From: Cytophagales bacterium
GTDB lineage: Bacteria; Bacteroidota; Bacteroidia; Cytophagales; Spirosomataceae
Reading direction: 5' to 3'
Assembly: GCA_013298215.1 (NCBI GenBank)
Contig: JAAFKE010000012.1
Coordinates: forward strand, 24,800 to 88,799
Length of the DNA: 64,000 nucleotides
Translations under genes and position numbers: made by a program
In this document: piece after piece, positions 52,515 through 61,892 of the stretch
How positions within the stretch are numbered: position 1 is the first letter of the stretch
Layout: each line of letters starts with the position of its first letter
Notes under the pieces: generated by a model
The model's database searches: none
The model's input: the letters and a program-made list of their open reading frames with translations, nothing else
What the model was told of the DNA's origin: nothing

Positions 52515-52536
52515 CTTAACATTGGCTTAACATTGG
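52515..52536 (+). repeat. Two tandem 11-base repeats before the TonB receptor gene
   Basis: CTTAACATTGG is repeated directly without spacer at 52515-52525 and 52526-52536, six bases upstream of the -7 element. The spacing of one helical turn suits a pair of regulator binding sites. Confidence 0.5.
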
Positions 52537-52541
52537 GGGGG

Positions 52542-52549
52542 TACTTTTG
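52542..52549 (+). promoter_or_regulatory. Bacteroidota -7 element for the TonB receptor operon
   Basis: TACTTTTG followed by C matches TAnnTTTGC, 44 bases before the ATG. The leader just downstream contains a small CTGTC/GACAG hairpin (52552-52568). Confidence 0.5.
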
Positions 52550-52585
52550 CACTGTCAAATTTAGACAGACAACGACACCCCCAAC

Positions 52586-55375
52586 ATGAAACACATTTTA
52601 TTTTTAGTTCTTCTCCAAATTGCATTAATCTCCCACGCCTTTTCGCAAACGGGCACCATCAGAGGGTCGATCAAAGACGCTAAAACCAACGAAGACCTCA
52701 TCGGAGCTACCATACTCATTGAAGGTACAACCATGGGCGCGGCCACGGACGTGAACGGTTTTTTCTCAATCTCAAAAGTGCCAGTCGGAAAGGTAAAACT
52801 GATACTTACTTATGTATCTTACAAAAAGAAGGAAATACCCAACGTAACGGTAGAAGCCGAGAAAGTAACGGAGGTGAACACCCAAATGGACGACGAAGCC
52901 ACCGTTTTGCAGGAAGTGAAGGTTGTAGGCGCGCGCCAAACCAACACCGAGGTGTCGGTGATCTCCGAAATCAAGGCTTCGCAAAACATTGTGAGTGGTA
53001 TCTCGTCGCAGCAAATTGCCCGCTCGCTCGACCGCGACGCGGCGCAGGTCGTTAAGCGCGTGCCAGGCATCACCATCGTCGGCGACCGCTTCATAAATAT
53101 CCGTGGCCTCAACCAGCGCTACAACAACGTCATGCTTCACAACGCTTTTACGCCCTCGATGGAGACCGACGTGAAATCGTTTTCGTTCGATATTATCCCC
53201 AGTTCACAAATCGACCGCTTGCTTGTTTTCAAAAGTCCGTCGGCCGAGTTGCCAGGCGAGTTTGCGGGTGGCGTTGTCAAAATATACACCAAGGGTATTC
53301 CCGACCAAAACAGCCTTGTTTTCGATTATGGCGTTGCGTTTCGCCTGGGAACAACGTTCGGGGCTTTCGCGCAGCCCGAGCAGGGACCAAACTACTGGAC
53401 GGGTTTTAATAATGGCTACCAAGGCAAGCCTACCAATTTTCCGAGGGCAAACCTAAACACTGTTTCGCCCGCTGACTTAGAACTGGCAGGCAGGGCGCTG
53501 CGCAACGACTGGACTGCCAACAACGTTACCGCCGCCCCAGATATGCGTTATTCGCTCACCAACAGCGTTAAGTTCAACCTCGGAAGGGTACGCGCTGGCA
53601 ACGTGACGGCCATAAATTATAGTGACTCGAGAACGGCTTTTGAAATTAACCGCCGAGACTTCAACGACAACAACGGGCAGGAGTCGGTCATTTACGACTA
53701 TGACGATGCTCAGTCGAACCGAAACATTCGGGTGGGCGCCCTCCACAACTGGTCGTTCAAATTGAATGAAAACCACAGCATCGACTTCAAAAACTTGTTC
53801 AACCAGTTGAGCAATTCGAGTTATGTGAACCGTACTGGCCGCAATTTTGAGTCGGCCTACTCGCCCGATACGTATTCTTTCGACCAAGTATATCGGGGTA
53901 TTTACACGGGACAACTCACTGGAAAGCACGAGTTTAACAACGACAAAACCGTGGTTGATTGGGTGGCGGGTTACAACTACGCCTACCGCGACCAGCCCGA
54001 TTACCGCCGCTACAGGTCGGACGTAGATGGCAACACCCGCGTGTTGTACGTGCCGTTGGGCGCGGCGGCGGCGTTTTTTCTGGGCCGTTTCTCGTCGCGC
54101 ATGGACGAAAGCGCCCTCACGGGTGGGGTGAACCTGTCGCACAAGGCCACTTTGAAAAACGGCAAGGACGTTGAGTTTAAAGCGGGCGTGTATTATGAAG
54201 ACAAGACCCGCGAGTTTGTGTCGCGCAACTTGGGCTACGTTCGCACAAGCCGCACCAACCCCGAGATATTGCAGGGTACGATTACCCAGCTTTTTCAACC
54301 CCAAAACATCAACAACACCAACGGAATCAGGATTGACGAGCAAACCAACCCGAGCGATTCGTATGACGCGAGCAACAATTTAATGGCTTTTTATGGTTCG
54401 GTGAACGTGCCGCTGGCCAAAAAAGTAAATATGATTGCGGGTTTGCGCTACGAAGCCAACACGCAGAGGCTCAACTCGGCGGAGCTAAACGGCACACCCG
54501 TTCGCGTTAATTTTCCAGTGAACAAACTGCTGCCGTCGCTAAATATAACCTATAATTTCTCAGAAAAGAGCTTGGTTCGCGCCGCCTACGGTCGCACCCT
54601 CAACCGTCCTGAATTTAGGGAATTGGCACCGTTTGCGTTCTACGATTTTGATTACAACATTGTTTACAAAGGAAATCCCGAGGTCAAAACGGCCAACATC
54701 GACAACTTCGACCTTCGCTACGAGTGGTATCCAACGCCCAACGAGGTGGTGAGTATTGCGGGTTTTTACAAGTATTTTACCGACCCCATCGAGGTTATTG
54801 TAGTGCCAGGCGCTGGTTCGGGCGGGGCCAAAACCTTCACGTTTGCCAACGCCAACAGCTCGGTTAGCTCGGGTTTAGAACTCGAAATCCGCAAGGGGCT
54901 GTCTCCCTACACGTCGTCGCCGTTTCTTAAAAACGTAAGCGTGCTGTTCAACGCTGCGTTCATTTTTAGTAGGGTAAATTTGGGTACAATCGGCCTTGGC
55001 CAGTCCGACGACCGCCCTTTGCAGGGCCAGTCGCCGTACATCATCAACCTTGGCCTGAACTACAACAACCCAAAGACCAACTTGCAGGTCAATGTGCTGT
55101 ATAACGTCATCGGCAAGCGGATTTTTGCGGCTGGTTTCGACGGCTACCCCGACATTTACGAAATGCCCCGCAACGTGCTCGACATAACTTTCTCGAAAGA
55201 GCTTGGTACGCGCTGGATACTGAAAGGTGGTGTGACCGATATTCTTAACCAGACCAACGTGCTGCTCCAAGACGGCAACCGTGATGGTAAGTTTGACCGC
55301 ACCAACGACCAATTAATTCAGCGGTTCCGCCCCGGGCAGACCATCCAATTGGGTTTCTCGTACCGCATTAGATAA
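52586..55375 (+). CDS. TonB-dependent outer-membrane receptor
   Basis: The 929-residue protein has a signal peptide (MKHILFLVLLQIALISHAFS), an N-terminal carboxypeptidase-regulatory-like domain (about 22-105; GTIRGSIKDAKTNEDLIGAT), a plug domain (about 125-235; SRDRDAAQ-type VVKRVPGITIVGDRF and INIRGLNQRYNNVMLHNA) and a long barrel ending QTIQLGFSYRIR with an aromatic near the end. Members bind and import a ligand with energy from TonB. There is no SusD partner next door, so it is not a standard glycan (SusCD) pair. The two genes that follow encode lipoproteins. Confidence 0.92.
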   Translation: MKHILFLVLLQIALISHAFSQTGTIRGSIKDAKTNEDLIGATILIEGTTMGAATDVNGFFSISKVPVGKVKLILTYVSYKKKEIPNVTVEAEKVTEVNTQMDDEATVLQEVKVVGARQTNTEVSVISEIKASQNIVSGISSQQIARSLDRDAAQVVKRVPGITIVGDRFINIRGLNQRYNNVMLHNAFTPSMETDVKSFSFDIIPSSQIDRLLVFKSPSAELPGEFAGGVVKIYTKGIPDQNSLVFDYGVAFRLGTTFGAFAQPEQGPNYWTGFNNGYQGKPTNFPRANLNTVSPADLELAGRALRNDWTANNVTAAPDMRYSLTNSVKFNLGRVRAGNVTAINYSDSRTAFEINRRDFNDNNGQESVIYDYDDAQSNRNIRVGALHNWSFKLNENHSIDFKNLFNQLSNSSYVNRTGRNFESAYSPDTYSFDQVYRGIYTGQLTGKHEFNNDKTVVDWVAGYNYAYRDQPDYRRYRSDVDGNTRVLYVPLGAAAAFFLGRFSSRMDESALTGGVNLSHKATLKNGKDVEFKAGVYYEDKTREFVSRNLGYVRTSRTNPEILQGTITQLFQPQNINNTNGIRIDEQTNPSDSYDASNNLMAFYGSVNVPLAKKVNMIAGLRYEANTQRLNSAELNGTPVRVNFPVNKLLPSLNITYNFSEKSLVRAAYGRTLNRPEFRELAPFAFYDFDYNIVYKGNPEVKTANIDNFDLRYEWYPTPNEVVSIAGFYKYFTDPIEVIVVPGAGSGGAKTFTFANANSSVSSGLELEIRKGLSPYTSSPFLKNVSVLFNAAFIFSRVNLGTIGLGQSDDRPLQGQSPYIINLGLNYNNPKTNLQVNVLYNVIGKRIFAAGFDGYPDIYEMPRNVLDITFSKELGTRWILKGGVTDILNQTNVLLQDGNRDGKFDRTNDQLIQRFRPGQTIQLGFSYRIR

Positions 55376-55433
55376 CAACAAACCAATTTTTTGTCGCAAA
55401 TCCGTAAATAACCAATCAACCAATTAATCAACT

Positions 55434-57203
55434 ATGCAAATGTTCAAATCAATGAAAGCCTTACGCACAATCTCTGCGCTGCTTTCTTTGGCGTTGGTTT
55501 TCAACGCTTGTAAAAAAGATGACCCGCTCCCGTTGGCTCCCACGCTCACTGCTGGTGCTGCCACCAACGGTAAAGTTGGCGATGTAGTCAAAATAACGGC
55601 TACCATCAACGCCCCAGGTGGTTTGAAGACGCTGACCGTTCTTAAAAATGGCCAAGTATTTGAAAGTAAAGCATTTGCTGGCGAGGCATCCGTTGCCTAT
55701 ACAAAAGACTACACCGTGGAGGCGTTGCCAGTAAACTCGGTAGTTACTTTTACGTTTCAAGCCACCGACAATAGCAACCAAACTTCTACCTTGGCCACGC
55801 AGGTAATTACGGTTTCGGCCATTCCGGCCAAGCAAATTGTGGAGGTACGGGGTGTGCTCGAAGGCAACATTAGCTGGACAAAAGATAAAATTTATAAACT
55901 GATTGGTTTCGTTCGCTTGGGCGAAGACCTCCGCGCCCAAAACACCGCACCTACCAAAACGGGCGTTTTGACCATCCAAGCGGGTACGGTCATTATCGGC
56001 GACCGTGCTTCTAAGGCCACATTGATTATTCACCGTGGCAGCCAGATTATTGCCAACGGTACTGCCGCCGAGCCAATCGTGTTCACTTCGGAGCGCGCCG
56101 TTGGCGAGCGCGAAGCTGGCGACTGGGGTGGTTTGGTAATATGCGGACGCGCTTTGACCAACTTGGCGGTTATTGCCCAGGGTGTCGGCGAGTTGGAAGG
56201 TAGTTACGGTGCATTCCACGGTGGCTCGAACACAGCCGACAACTCAGGTTCGTTGAAATACGTGCGCGTTGAGTACGCGGGTATTCCGATTAACCCAAAC
56301 CAAGAGGTAAACTCGTTTACGTTCGGCTCGGTGGGCAATGGCACCACAATGGAATACTTGCAGGCTTCGTTCGGTGGCGATGACTCGTTTGAGTGGTTTG
56401 GCGGCTCGGCAAACGCCAAATACTTGGTGGCTTACCGTGGCCTTGACGATGATTTTGATATTGACAACGGGTTCACTGGTAACTTGCAATTTGGAATTGG
56501 TATTCGCGGAGCAACCATTGCCGACCAGTCGGGCTCGAACGGTTTTGAAATAGACAACGATGGAGCAGGAACGGCAAATACGCCCATAACCGCGCCTACG
56601 ATGTCGAACTTCTCGCTGATTGGAGCCAAAGAAAATAACTCAACGGCCATCAATCCATTGTTTCAGAACGGTATGCACATTCGCCGTGGTCCGCAGCCAA
56701 AGATCTTTAACACTTTTGTGACGGGCTATCCTAACGGTATTTTCTTAGACCCAACGGGTAGTGTATCGGTATTAGAAAATGCTACAAAAGGTACGTTGGT
56801 CATGAACAATGTGGTTGTATCTGGTGTAGCAGGTTGGGGAACAAACAACTTTGGGGCGGGTGCTGGCCTTCCAAATGGTTTTTCTATTCGTGATGTAAAC
56901 ACGGCCACGACTCCAGCTGCGTTGCCAAATATCGGTACTCAAACGCCATCGGCTTGGTTTGCCGCTCAACCAGGTAATAAAGTAATTACCGATTGGACCA
57001 CAACGGGTGTTAGTGCTACATTGTTCTCATCGGGTCGGCCAATGTTCACCGTTGGAGCGGGTGCAAACACCCTCACAACTGGCGGAGTAGCCCCAACGGG
57101 TGCGTTTTTTACGGCCACCGACTTCGTTGGTGCCTTCAAAACCACCGATTGGACTGCGGGTTGGGCCAACTTTGCTCCACAAACTACCGACTACTCTAAG
57201 TAA
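55434..57203 (+). CDS. Lipoprotein with right-handed beta-helix-like domain
   Basis: The frame starts at 55434 with a second ATG at 55452; the latter gives MKALRTISALLSLALVFNAC, a lipobox with Cys at residue 20. An Ig-like part (about residues 25-130) precedes a repetitive domain (about 140-550) with TLIIHRGSQIIANGTAAEPI and WGGLVICGRA, typical of beta-helix proteins of Bacteroidota that follow TonB receptors. It is probably anchored at the cell surface and captures or presents the receptor ligand (inference). There is no T9SS tail. The receptor stop is 58 bases upstream, so the genes probably share a transcript. Confidence 0.8.
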   Translation: MQMFKSMKALRTISALLSLALVFNACKKDDPLPLAPTLTAGAATNGKVGDVVKITATINAPGGLKTLTVLKNGQVFESKAFAGEASVAYTKDYTVEALPVNSVVTFTFQATDNSNQTSTLATQVITVSAIPAKQIVEVRGVLEGNISWTKDKIYKLIGFVRLGEDLRAQNTAPTKTGVLTIQAGTVIIGDRASKATLIIHRGSQIIANGTAAEPIVFTSERAVGEREAGDWGGLVICGRALTNLAVIAQGVGELEGSYGAFHGGSNTADNSGSLKYVRVEYAGIPINPNQEVNSFTFGSVGNGTTMEYLQASFGGDDSFEWFGGSANAKYLVAYRGLDDDFDIDNGFTGNLQFGIGIRGATIADQSGSNGFEIDNDGAGTANTPITAPTMSNFSLIGAKENNSTAINPLFQNGMHIRRGPQPKIFNTFVTGYPNGIFLDPTGSVSVLENATKGTLVMNNVVVSGVAGWGTNNFGAGAGLPNGFSIRDVNTATTPAALPNIGTQTPSAWFAAQPGNKVITDWTTTGVSATLFSSGRPMFTVGAGANTLTTGGVAPTGAFFTATDFVGAFKTTDWTAGWANFAPQTTDYSK

Positions 57204-57251
57204 ATAATGCAACTTTGTTGGGGTTCGCTGCCCCAACAAGGTTCTTTTATT

Positions 57252-57809
57252 ATGGCAAAAATTGGTCTTTGTTTCTTGGCAATTGCATCTGCATTACTCG
57301 TTTCTTGTCAAAGTTCAGACAGTACGGCGCGGCATTTGAGTCCTGCCCAGCGCGACACACTCCTGCTGAATATTGTGACTTATACGAGCCAATACGCGCA
57401 TGGAGCCGACAATGCTACGCGCTTTGAGCCGCGTTTTAGGGCTGAGTACGCGAGCCGTTTGAAGCAGTACCAGTTAGAAAAATACGAGGTAACGCCCGAC
57501 TCAACGCATTATTTTTTTATCGTTCGACCAGTGGGAGGAGGGTATTATAAGCGCGGAGTGGGCGGCAAGTTTACGCTGAAAAACGGTAGTTTGATGCCCC
57601 AAAATTACGAAGAGCTGTGGTGTTCGCCGCATTTTAAATCAGACTCGGTCATAAAAGCACGCGGAAACTACGTGTTTAGCGAGATGGTCAAAAAGGGCAA
57701 CGTCGATCATCTTTTGCAAATGAAACATTATATAGAGTGGCCCGACTCGATGCTCGTGTACGATAAAAAACGGCACGAATGGGTTGCGACTGAGAAAATG
57801 AGGTTTTAG
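57252..57809 (+). CDS. Small lipoprotein of unknown function
   Basis: The ATG at 57252 gives 185 residues with a lipobox (MAKIGLCFLAIASALLVSC, Cys at residue 19). The rest is a globular domain with many aromatic residues (HYFFIVRPVGGGYYKRGVGG, later MKHYIEWPDSMLVY) and no recognised family. It is 48 bases after the beta-helix lipoprotein and before a shared terminator, so it is the third member of the receptor set. Confidence 0.7.
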   Translation: MAKIGLCFLAIASALLVSCQSSDSTARHLSPAQRDTLLLNIVTYTSQYAHGADNATRFEPRFRAEYASRLKQYQLEKYEVTPDSTHYFFIVRPVGGGYYKRGVGGKFTLKNGSLMPQNYEELWCSPHFKSDSVIKARGNYVFSEMVKKGNVDHLLQMKHYIEWPDSMLVYDKKRHEWVATEKMRF

Positions 57810-57841
57810 TTCTAAAATTTCATATTGGTGTCAGATTATTG

Positions 57842-57877
57842 AAATAGCCGAGGCATTGCTTCGGCTATTTTTATTTG
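57842..57877. terminator. Bidirectional terminator between the small lipoprotein and the amidase gene
   Basis: Arms AAATAGCCGA (57842-57851) and TCGGCTATTT (57861-57870) with a T-rich plus-strand tail form a hairpin located between converging genes. Confidence 0.75.
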
Positions 57878-58641
57878 TCCAATGTAAACGCGTCTGCGTC
57901 TAAATAGGCAGGAAACACCTGCCTGAAATGGCTCAGTTGGTCTCGGTGGAGTTCTTGTACGTGCACGCTGGCGGTGGCTTGCGCGTCTGAGATCACCTCT
58001 CCTTTGTAGTCGATAATGGTAGAGTTACCAGCGTGGGCCACGCCGTTTCCGTCGGTACCGATGCGGTTTACGCCCACAGCAAAACACTGGTTTTCGATGG
58101 CGCGGGCGGCCAGCAGGGTTTTCCAGATGCCGCTGCGGGTGGCGGGCCAGTTGGCCACGTACAGCAGCAGGTCGTATTCTAAATTGCGGTTGCGGCTCCA
58201 AACCGGAAACCGCAAGTCGTAGCAAATCAGCGGCATGATGTTAAAGCCCTTTATCTGTTGCACAATTTTGCGGTTGCCTGGGCTATAAACAGCGTCCTCG
58301 CCGCTCATTCTGAACAAGTGACGCTTGTCGTAGTAGTCGAAAGTGCCGTCGGGTTGCATCCAAACGAGCCGATTAAAAAACTGTCCACGCTCCTTGACGG
58401 CGTAGCTTCCCGCCACCACCGCGCCAGTTTGAGCGGCTATCATTTTCATCCACTTAAAGGTTGTCGAGTTCATTGGCTCGGCCACCAGCGCGGGGTTCAT
58501 CGAAAACCCCGATGTGAACAATTCGGGCAACACGATTAAGTCTACCGATTGGTCGATGGCAGCAATTTGTTCTTCGATGGTGGCCAAGTTGGCCGTTGGG
58601 TTTTCCCAAATTAGGTCGGTTTGAACGAGTGCGAGTTTCAT
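57871..58641 (-). CDS. Nitrilase-superfamily amidase (omega-amidase YafV-like)
   Basis: The 256-residue protein has the Glu-Lys-Cys triad of the carbon-nitrogen hydrolase fold: Glu in VLPELFTSGFSMN, Lys in YYDKRHLFRMSGED and Cys in MPLICYDLRFPVWSRN. The length and the FTSGFSMNP motif suit omega-amidase/YafV proteins, which hydrolyse alpha-ketoglutaramate or similar amides in nitrogen salvage and metabolite repair. It is on the minus strand downstream of the DUF1800 gene by 12 bases and may share its transcript. Confidence 0.9.
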   Translation of the reverse strand: MKLALVQTDLIWENPTANLATIEEQIAAIDQSVDLIVLPELFTSGFSMNPALVAEPMNSTTFKWMKMIAAQTGAVVAGSYAVKERGQFFNRLVWMQPDGTFDYYDKRHLFRMSGEDAVYSPGNRKIVQQIKGFNIMPLICYDLRFPVWSRNRNLEYDLLLYVANWPATRSGIWKTLLAARAIENQCFAVGVNRIGTDGNGVAHAGNSTIIDYKGEVISDAQATASVHVQELHRDQLSHFRQVFPAYLDADAFTLDK

Positions 58642-58653
58642 AACTGATTGGTT

Positions 58654-60027
58654 TTAACCCATTTGAAATTCGGGCATCCGCATAACGGCGCGCAGGAGTT
58701 TCTGAATTCTAAGGTCGGCCATGGGTGTGCTTGTAGACCAGTTGCTGGCAATGGTGCCGTCGAGCAGGGTATCTACCAAAAACGCTTTCTTGGGGCGACC
58801 CACTGGAAACTGCACGAAGGTAGTCACGATGTCGTCCACCAATTTTGCGGCATCCTCGGCACTGCTATACGAACGGGCGTAGTTGAGGGCGTTTATTTTG
58901 AGCATCAGCGCCTGCCCGTTTGGCCGCTTGCCGTTCACAATAGCGTCTGTGAAGCCAGCGCGTTGGGCAAAAGTCGTTGTGCTGATCCAGTTGCGCTGGC
59001 CAACCCAACCGCGCACGTCTGGCGGATTGAGAATCTGCTGCTGCAAGGCACGGGTGGCATCGAACAAATACGCCCAGTCGGCATCGACCAGTTTGGTTTG
59101 CTCAAACGCCTTTATGGTGCCGAGGGTCAGTTCCATGGGGCTTTTTATTTTTGCACCCTTGTACTGATCGCTGTAAAACTCGTCGGAGGTGAGCATGAAC
59201 CTTAGCACGGGTTTAATCTCGTATTTGTTGTCCCGAAAAACCTTGGCCATTTGTTTGATAAAGATTTCGTTTGGTTTGTAATAAACGAACTCCACGAACA
59301 GTTTTCGGCAGATGTACTCGGCGGTGGCCTCTTTCGAAAAAATAATGTCGGTAATATCTGTGTGCTTGAAATTGCCCGTTTGGTTCATAAACGTTTTGTT
59401 CTGGTTGGCCCAGCGCGTGGCATCAAATACGGAGGTAAGGCCCCGAACCACCCAACCCGTGTGGGCAATGGCCGACTGTTTCACGTCGGTTTCGGTATAG
59501 TTGCCAATTCCAATCGTAAAGAGTTCCATGAGCTCGCGGGCGTAGTTTTCGTTGGGGGTAGTCCTAAAACTATTGTTGCCGTCGAGGTAAATAAGCATGG
59601 CGGGGTTGGTCGTCACGGCGTTGGTAAAGTCCTTAAAATTGCCCCAAACAAACTTCCTAAAAAGGTCATTTTGTACGTACATGTGCTGCGGATAGACCAC
59701 CTTATTGCGGTCTGAAACGAAGTGGTTGTGCCAAAAGAGCACCATTTTTTCGCGCATACTGGTTCTTTGCGCCAGCATCAGGTCGTACCACCAGTAGGTC
59801 AGGGCGGTGTGGCGGGCGCTATCTACGGCGTTGTTGTTGGCAATGGGTGTTTCAGAAACCCACGGGCCAGGGGCGGCGGGCAGGGGCGCGTCGGCCAGCA
59901 GTTGGCGGTCGACGAAGTCTTCGGCAGACCTGAACGACAGTGCCGTTTCGAGGTCTTTGCGGGTATACCCAAACAAGCTCCGCGACAGCAGGTGTTTGGC
60001 GTTTGCGAGGTTCCAGGCTACTGGCAT
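58654..60027 (-). CDS. DUF1800 family protein
   Basis: The 457-residue protein is a complete DUF1800 member: HLLSRSLFGYTRKDLE, the WYDLMLAQRTSMREKMVLFWHNHF region, NENYARELMELFTIG and PPDVRGWVGQRNWIST. DUF1800 proteins usually occur next to DUF1501 genes and are thought to work together at the cell surface, but their activity is not known. Here the nearest DUF1501 gene is 6 kb away on the other strand, so the pair is split by the TonB receptor set. There is no obvious signal peptide, unusual if the partner is exported. Confidence 0.88.
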   Translation of the reverse strand: MPVAWNLANAKHLLSRSLFGYTRKDLETALSFRSAEDFVDRQLLADAPLPAAPGPWVSETPIANNNAVDSARHTALTYWWYDLMLAQRTSMREKMVLFWHNHFVSDRNKVVYPQHMYVQNDLFRKFVWGNFKDFTNAVTTNPAMLIYLDGNNSFRTTPNENYARELMELFTIGIGNYTETDVKQSAIAHTGWVVRGLTSVFDATRWANQNKTFMNQTGNFKHTDITDIIFSKEATAEYICRKLFVEFVYYKPNEIFIKQMAKVFRDNKYEIKPVLRFMLTSDEFYSDQYKGAKIKSPMELTLGTIKAFEQTKLVDADWAYLFDATRALQQQILNPPDVRGWVGQRNWISTTTFAQRAGFTDAIVNGKRPNGQALMLKINALNYARSYSSAEDAAKLVDDIVTTFVQFPVGRPKKAFLVDTLLDGTIASNWSTSTPMADLRIQKLLRAVMRMPEFQMG

Positions 60028-60178
60028 AAGATCATAGTTTTTTTGAAGTGTTGGGGAGGCACGTACCGCATATATTGGCCTACAAAAGCCGACTTATACT
60101 TGTTCTACGGTTATCCAAGTTTTATCAAAGCCTAACGCTTGCAAAATAAGTTCTTTGTCTAACTTTTCGGGTTGATAG

Positions 60179-60186
60179 CAAAGATA
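60179..60186 (-). promoter_or_regulatory. Bacteroidota -7 element for the DUF1800/amidase operon
   Basis: The minus strand reads TATCTTTG followed by C, matching TAnnTTTGC. It is about 150 bases before the DUF1800 start, implying a long leader. Confidence 0.4.
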
Positions 60187-60273
60187 TAATTAAAGCATTT
60201 ATAATCAAATAGTTACGGTTTAATTAACAAGACTGACCTTATTACCGCCAAAAGAGTTGAAGGGACGTTTGCT

Positions 60274-61269
60274 TTACTGCGATTGGTCGGGCTGACCACG
60301 GTATTTTGAGGCAGCAAAAATGGCGGGTGCGTCGGCGTTCTGCATCAATTGGCGGAGGGATACGTCGGTGTTTTCGGCCCTGAACTTATTAACCACCCGC
60401 CAGCCTACCCAGCGGCCAATTCCCCCGGGGCAACGGGCGTTTATTTCGGGCGTGGCGGGGCGCTGATCCAAAAACTTAGATTTTTCGGTTGGGTCAGTTT
60501 GGTAGAGGAGTCTTCGGTCCAAAAAATACGCCCAAATGTCAGCCTGCGACGCGTAAACATCGTCTAACTGCGTCTGCGAATAACCTAAAATAAGGCTATC
60601 GGCCACGCTCGGCAGCACGTTTTTCGTAAACTCAAAAGCCTTTCCGTAGGCAACCATATCAGCCAGAAATGTCTTGTCGGTAGGGTTATTTTTGTTGTAT
60701 TTATCCGACAGCACGAAGATAATTGAAGCGGCCAAATATGCCTTTTCGTAGCGTTTTAGCTGGTAATTGTACAAATTATTGGGGCGGTATCGCGCGTTTG
60801 GCCCCCCAAAATAATCGAGCCCAATGATGACCAACGAATCTGATACGTACAGGTCTTTTCCCAAAAAACCAGTGACCATCGTTACTACTTTTGGTGCTAC
60901 GAAATCAGGAAAATTGACTTTAATATTGGCAAAACCGTCTGCCAGCTGCTGTTCTAAAGCACCGTCAGAATAAATGCTATCTATTTGATTTTTAAACTGT
61001 TGCAAAGCCGCACTACTGGTGTTGCTGAACAGAGCCTGCGCCAACAGCGAGTCTGAGGCGCCAACGGGTAGACCAAAATATTTTTGCTCAATGGCGGGAT
61101 TTTTACCCAAAAAAGCGGCTACTTCTTGCGGGGTTTTACACCCAAAAAGCAAGTTCTCCAGATGGTTTATCTGCAACCTTGGCGGAGCATCGACGGCATT
61201 CTGACACGCCAAAAGAAACAGCGTCAGTAAAACACTGTAAGCAAGCACCACTCTCCGACTACGAATCAT
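60274..61269 (-). CDS. gldB: Gliding motility lipoprotein GldB
   Basis: The ATG at 61269 gives 331 residues with a lipobox (MIRSRRVVLAYSVLLTLFLLACQ, Cys22); the open upstream extension has no signal. The family pattern is visible: DFVAPKVVTMVTGFLGKDLYV, VIIGLDYFGGP, RRLLYQTDPTEKSKF, GIGRWVGWRVV and the terminal AIFAASKYR. GldB is an inner-membrane or periplasmic lipoprotein required for gliding in Flavobacterium johnsoniae and is widely conserved with T9SS organisms. Gliding itself is not proven for this organism. It is followed by the rest of the minus-strand set upstream (msrB, rpsT). Confidence 0.9.
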   Translation of the reverse strand: MIRSRRVVLAYSVLLTLFLLACQNAVDAPPRLQINHLENLLFGCKTPQEVAAFLGKNPAIEQKYFGLPVGASDSLLAQALFSNTSSAALQQFKNQIDSIYSDGALEQQLADGFANIKVNFPDFVAPKVVTMVTGFLGKDLYVSDSLVIIGLDYFGGPNARYRPNNLYNYQLKRYEKAYLAASIIFVLSDKYNKNNPTDKTFLADMVAYGKAFEFTKNVLPSVADSLILGYSQTQLDDVYASQADIWAYFLDRRLLYQTDPTEKSKFLDQRPATPEINARCPGGIGRWVGWRVVNKFRAENTDVSLRQLMQNADAPAIFAASKYRGQPDQSQ

Positions 61270-61364
61270 TGAAGTTATTTTTAGGATGTATTTTGCGCAA
61301 CCGCAGCAGCCAACAGTGCCAGCCAATGGTTCTAAAACGCTCATTGACCCGCTTTTATTGGTTC

Positions 61365-61763
61365 TTACACGTCGGCTTTTAGCACCAGCGACACCGAATT
61401 GATGCAGTAGCGTTTTCCCGATGGCGGCGGACCGTCGGGAAAGACGTGGCCAAGGTGGGCATCGCAAACGTTGCAGAGCACCTCAACGCGGGTCATACCG
61501 TAGCTATAATCTTTGTGTTCGCGCACAAATTCGGCATTCAGCGGGTCGGTAAAACTGGGCCAACCCGTGCCAGAGTCGAACTTGGTCGTAGACTCAAAAA
61601 GTTCGGTGCCACAGCATACGCAGTTGTAGATGCCGGGAGCTTTACTTTCGCAGTATTGGCCAGTAAATGGCCGCTCGGTGCCTTTCTTTCGGGTCACCTC
61701 ATACTGGTCGGCGGTTAGCTGGGTGCGCCACTCTTGGTCGGTTTTAACTATTTTAGTTATCAC
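61365..61763 (-). CDS. msrB: Peptide-methionine (R)-S-oxide reductase MsrB
   Basis: The 132-residue protein starts with GTG (61763); no in-frame ATG lies nearby and [12 protein letters not shown] matches the usual start. Structural zinc cysteines are in [10 protein letters not shown] and [10 protein letters not shown], and the catalytic Cys in [11 protein letters not shown]. It reduces methionine-R-sulfoxide in proteins, repairing oxidative damage. No signal peptide is present, so it is cytoplasmic. A hairpin separates it from rpsT upstream. Confidence 0.95.
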   Translation of the reverse strand: MITKIVKTDQEWRTQLTADQYEVTRKKGTERPFTGQYCESKAPGIYNCVCCGTELFESTTKFDSGTGWPSFTDPLNAEFVREHKDYSYGMTRVEVLCNVCDAHLGHVFPDGPPPSGKRYCINSVSLVLKADV

Positions 61764-61828
61764 TTTGGGTGCTATTTTAGTCCTATAATCAATGTCAATC
61801 GTTCTTCAAATCAAATGGGTACACCGCT

Positions 61829-61878
61829 AACACAACAAGCCTTTGAGGATTTCTCAAAGGCTTGTTGTGTTGTTTTTT
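61829..61878. terminator. Long hairpin between rpsT and msrB
   Basis: AACACAACAAGCCTTTGAG (61829-61847) pairs with CTCAAAGGCTTGTTGTGTT (61853-61871) around a five-base loop, 19 bases of perfect stem. The T-run lies on the plus-strand side, so on the minus strand it follows an A-run; it is probably a terminator or processing hairpin for the rpsT transcript. Confidence 0.7.
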
Positions 61879-61892
61879 AAAATTAAGCTGGC

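Noticed and set aside
53477..54343. 288-codon open frame on the minus strand
   Set aside because: It is antisense to the TonB receptor gene.
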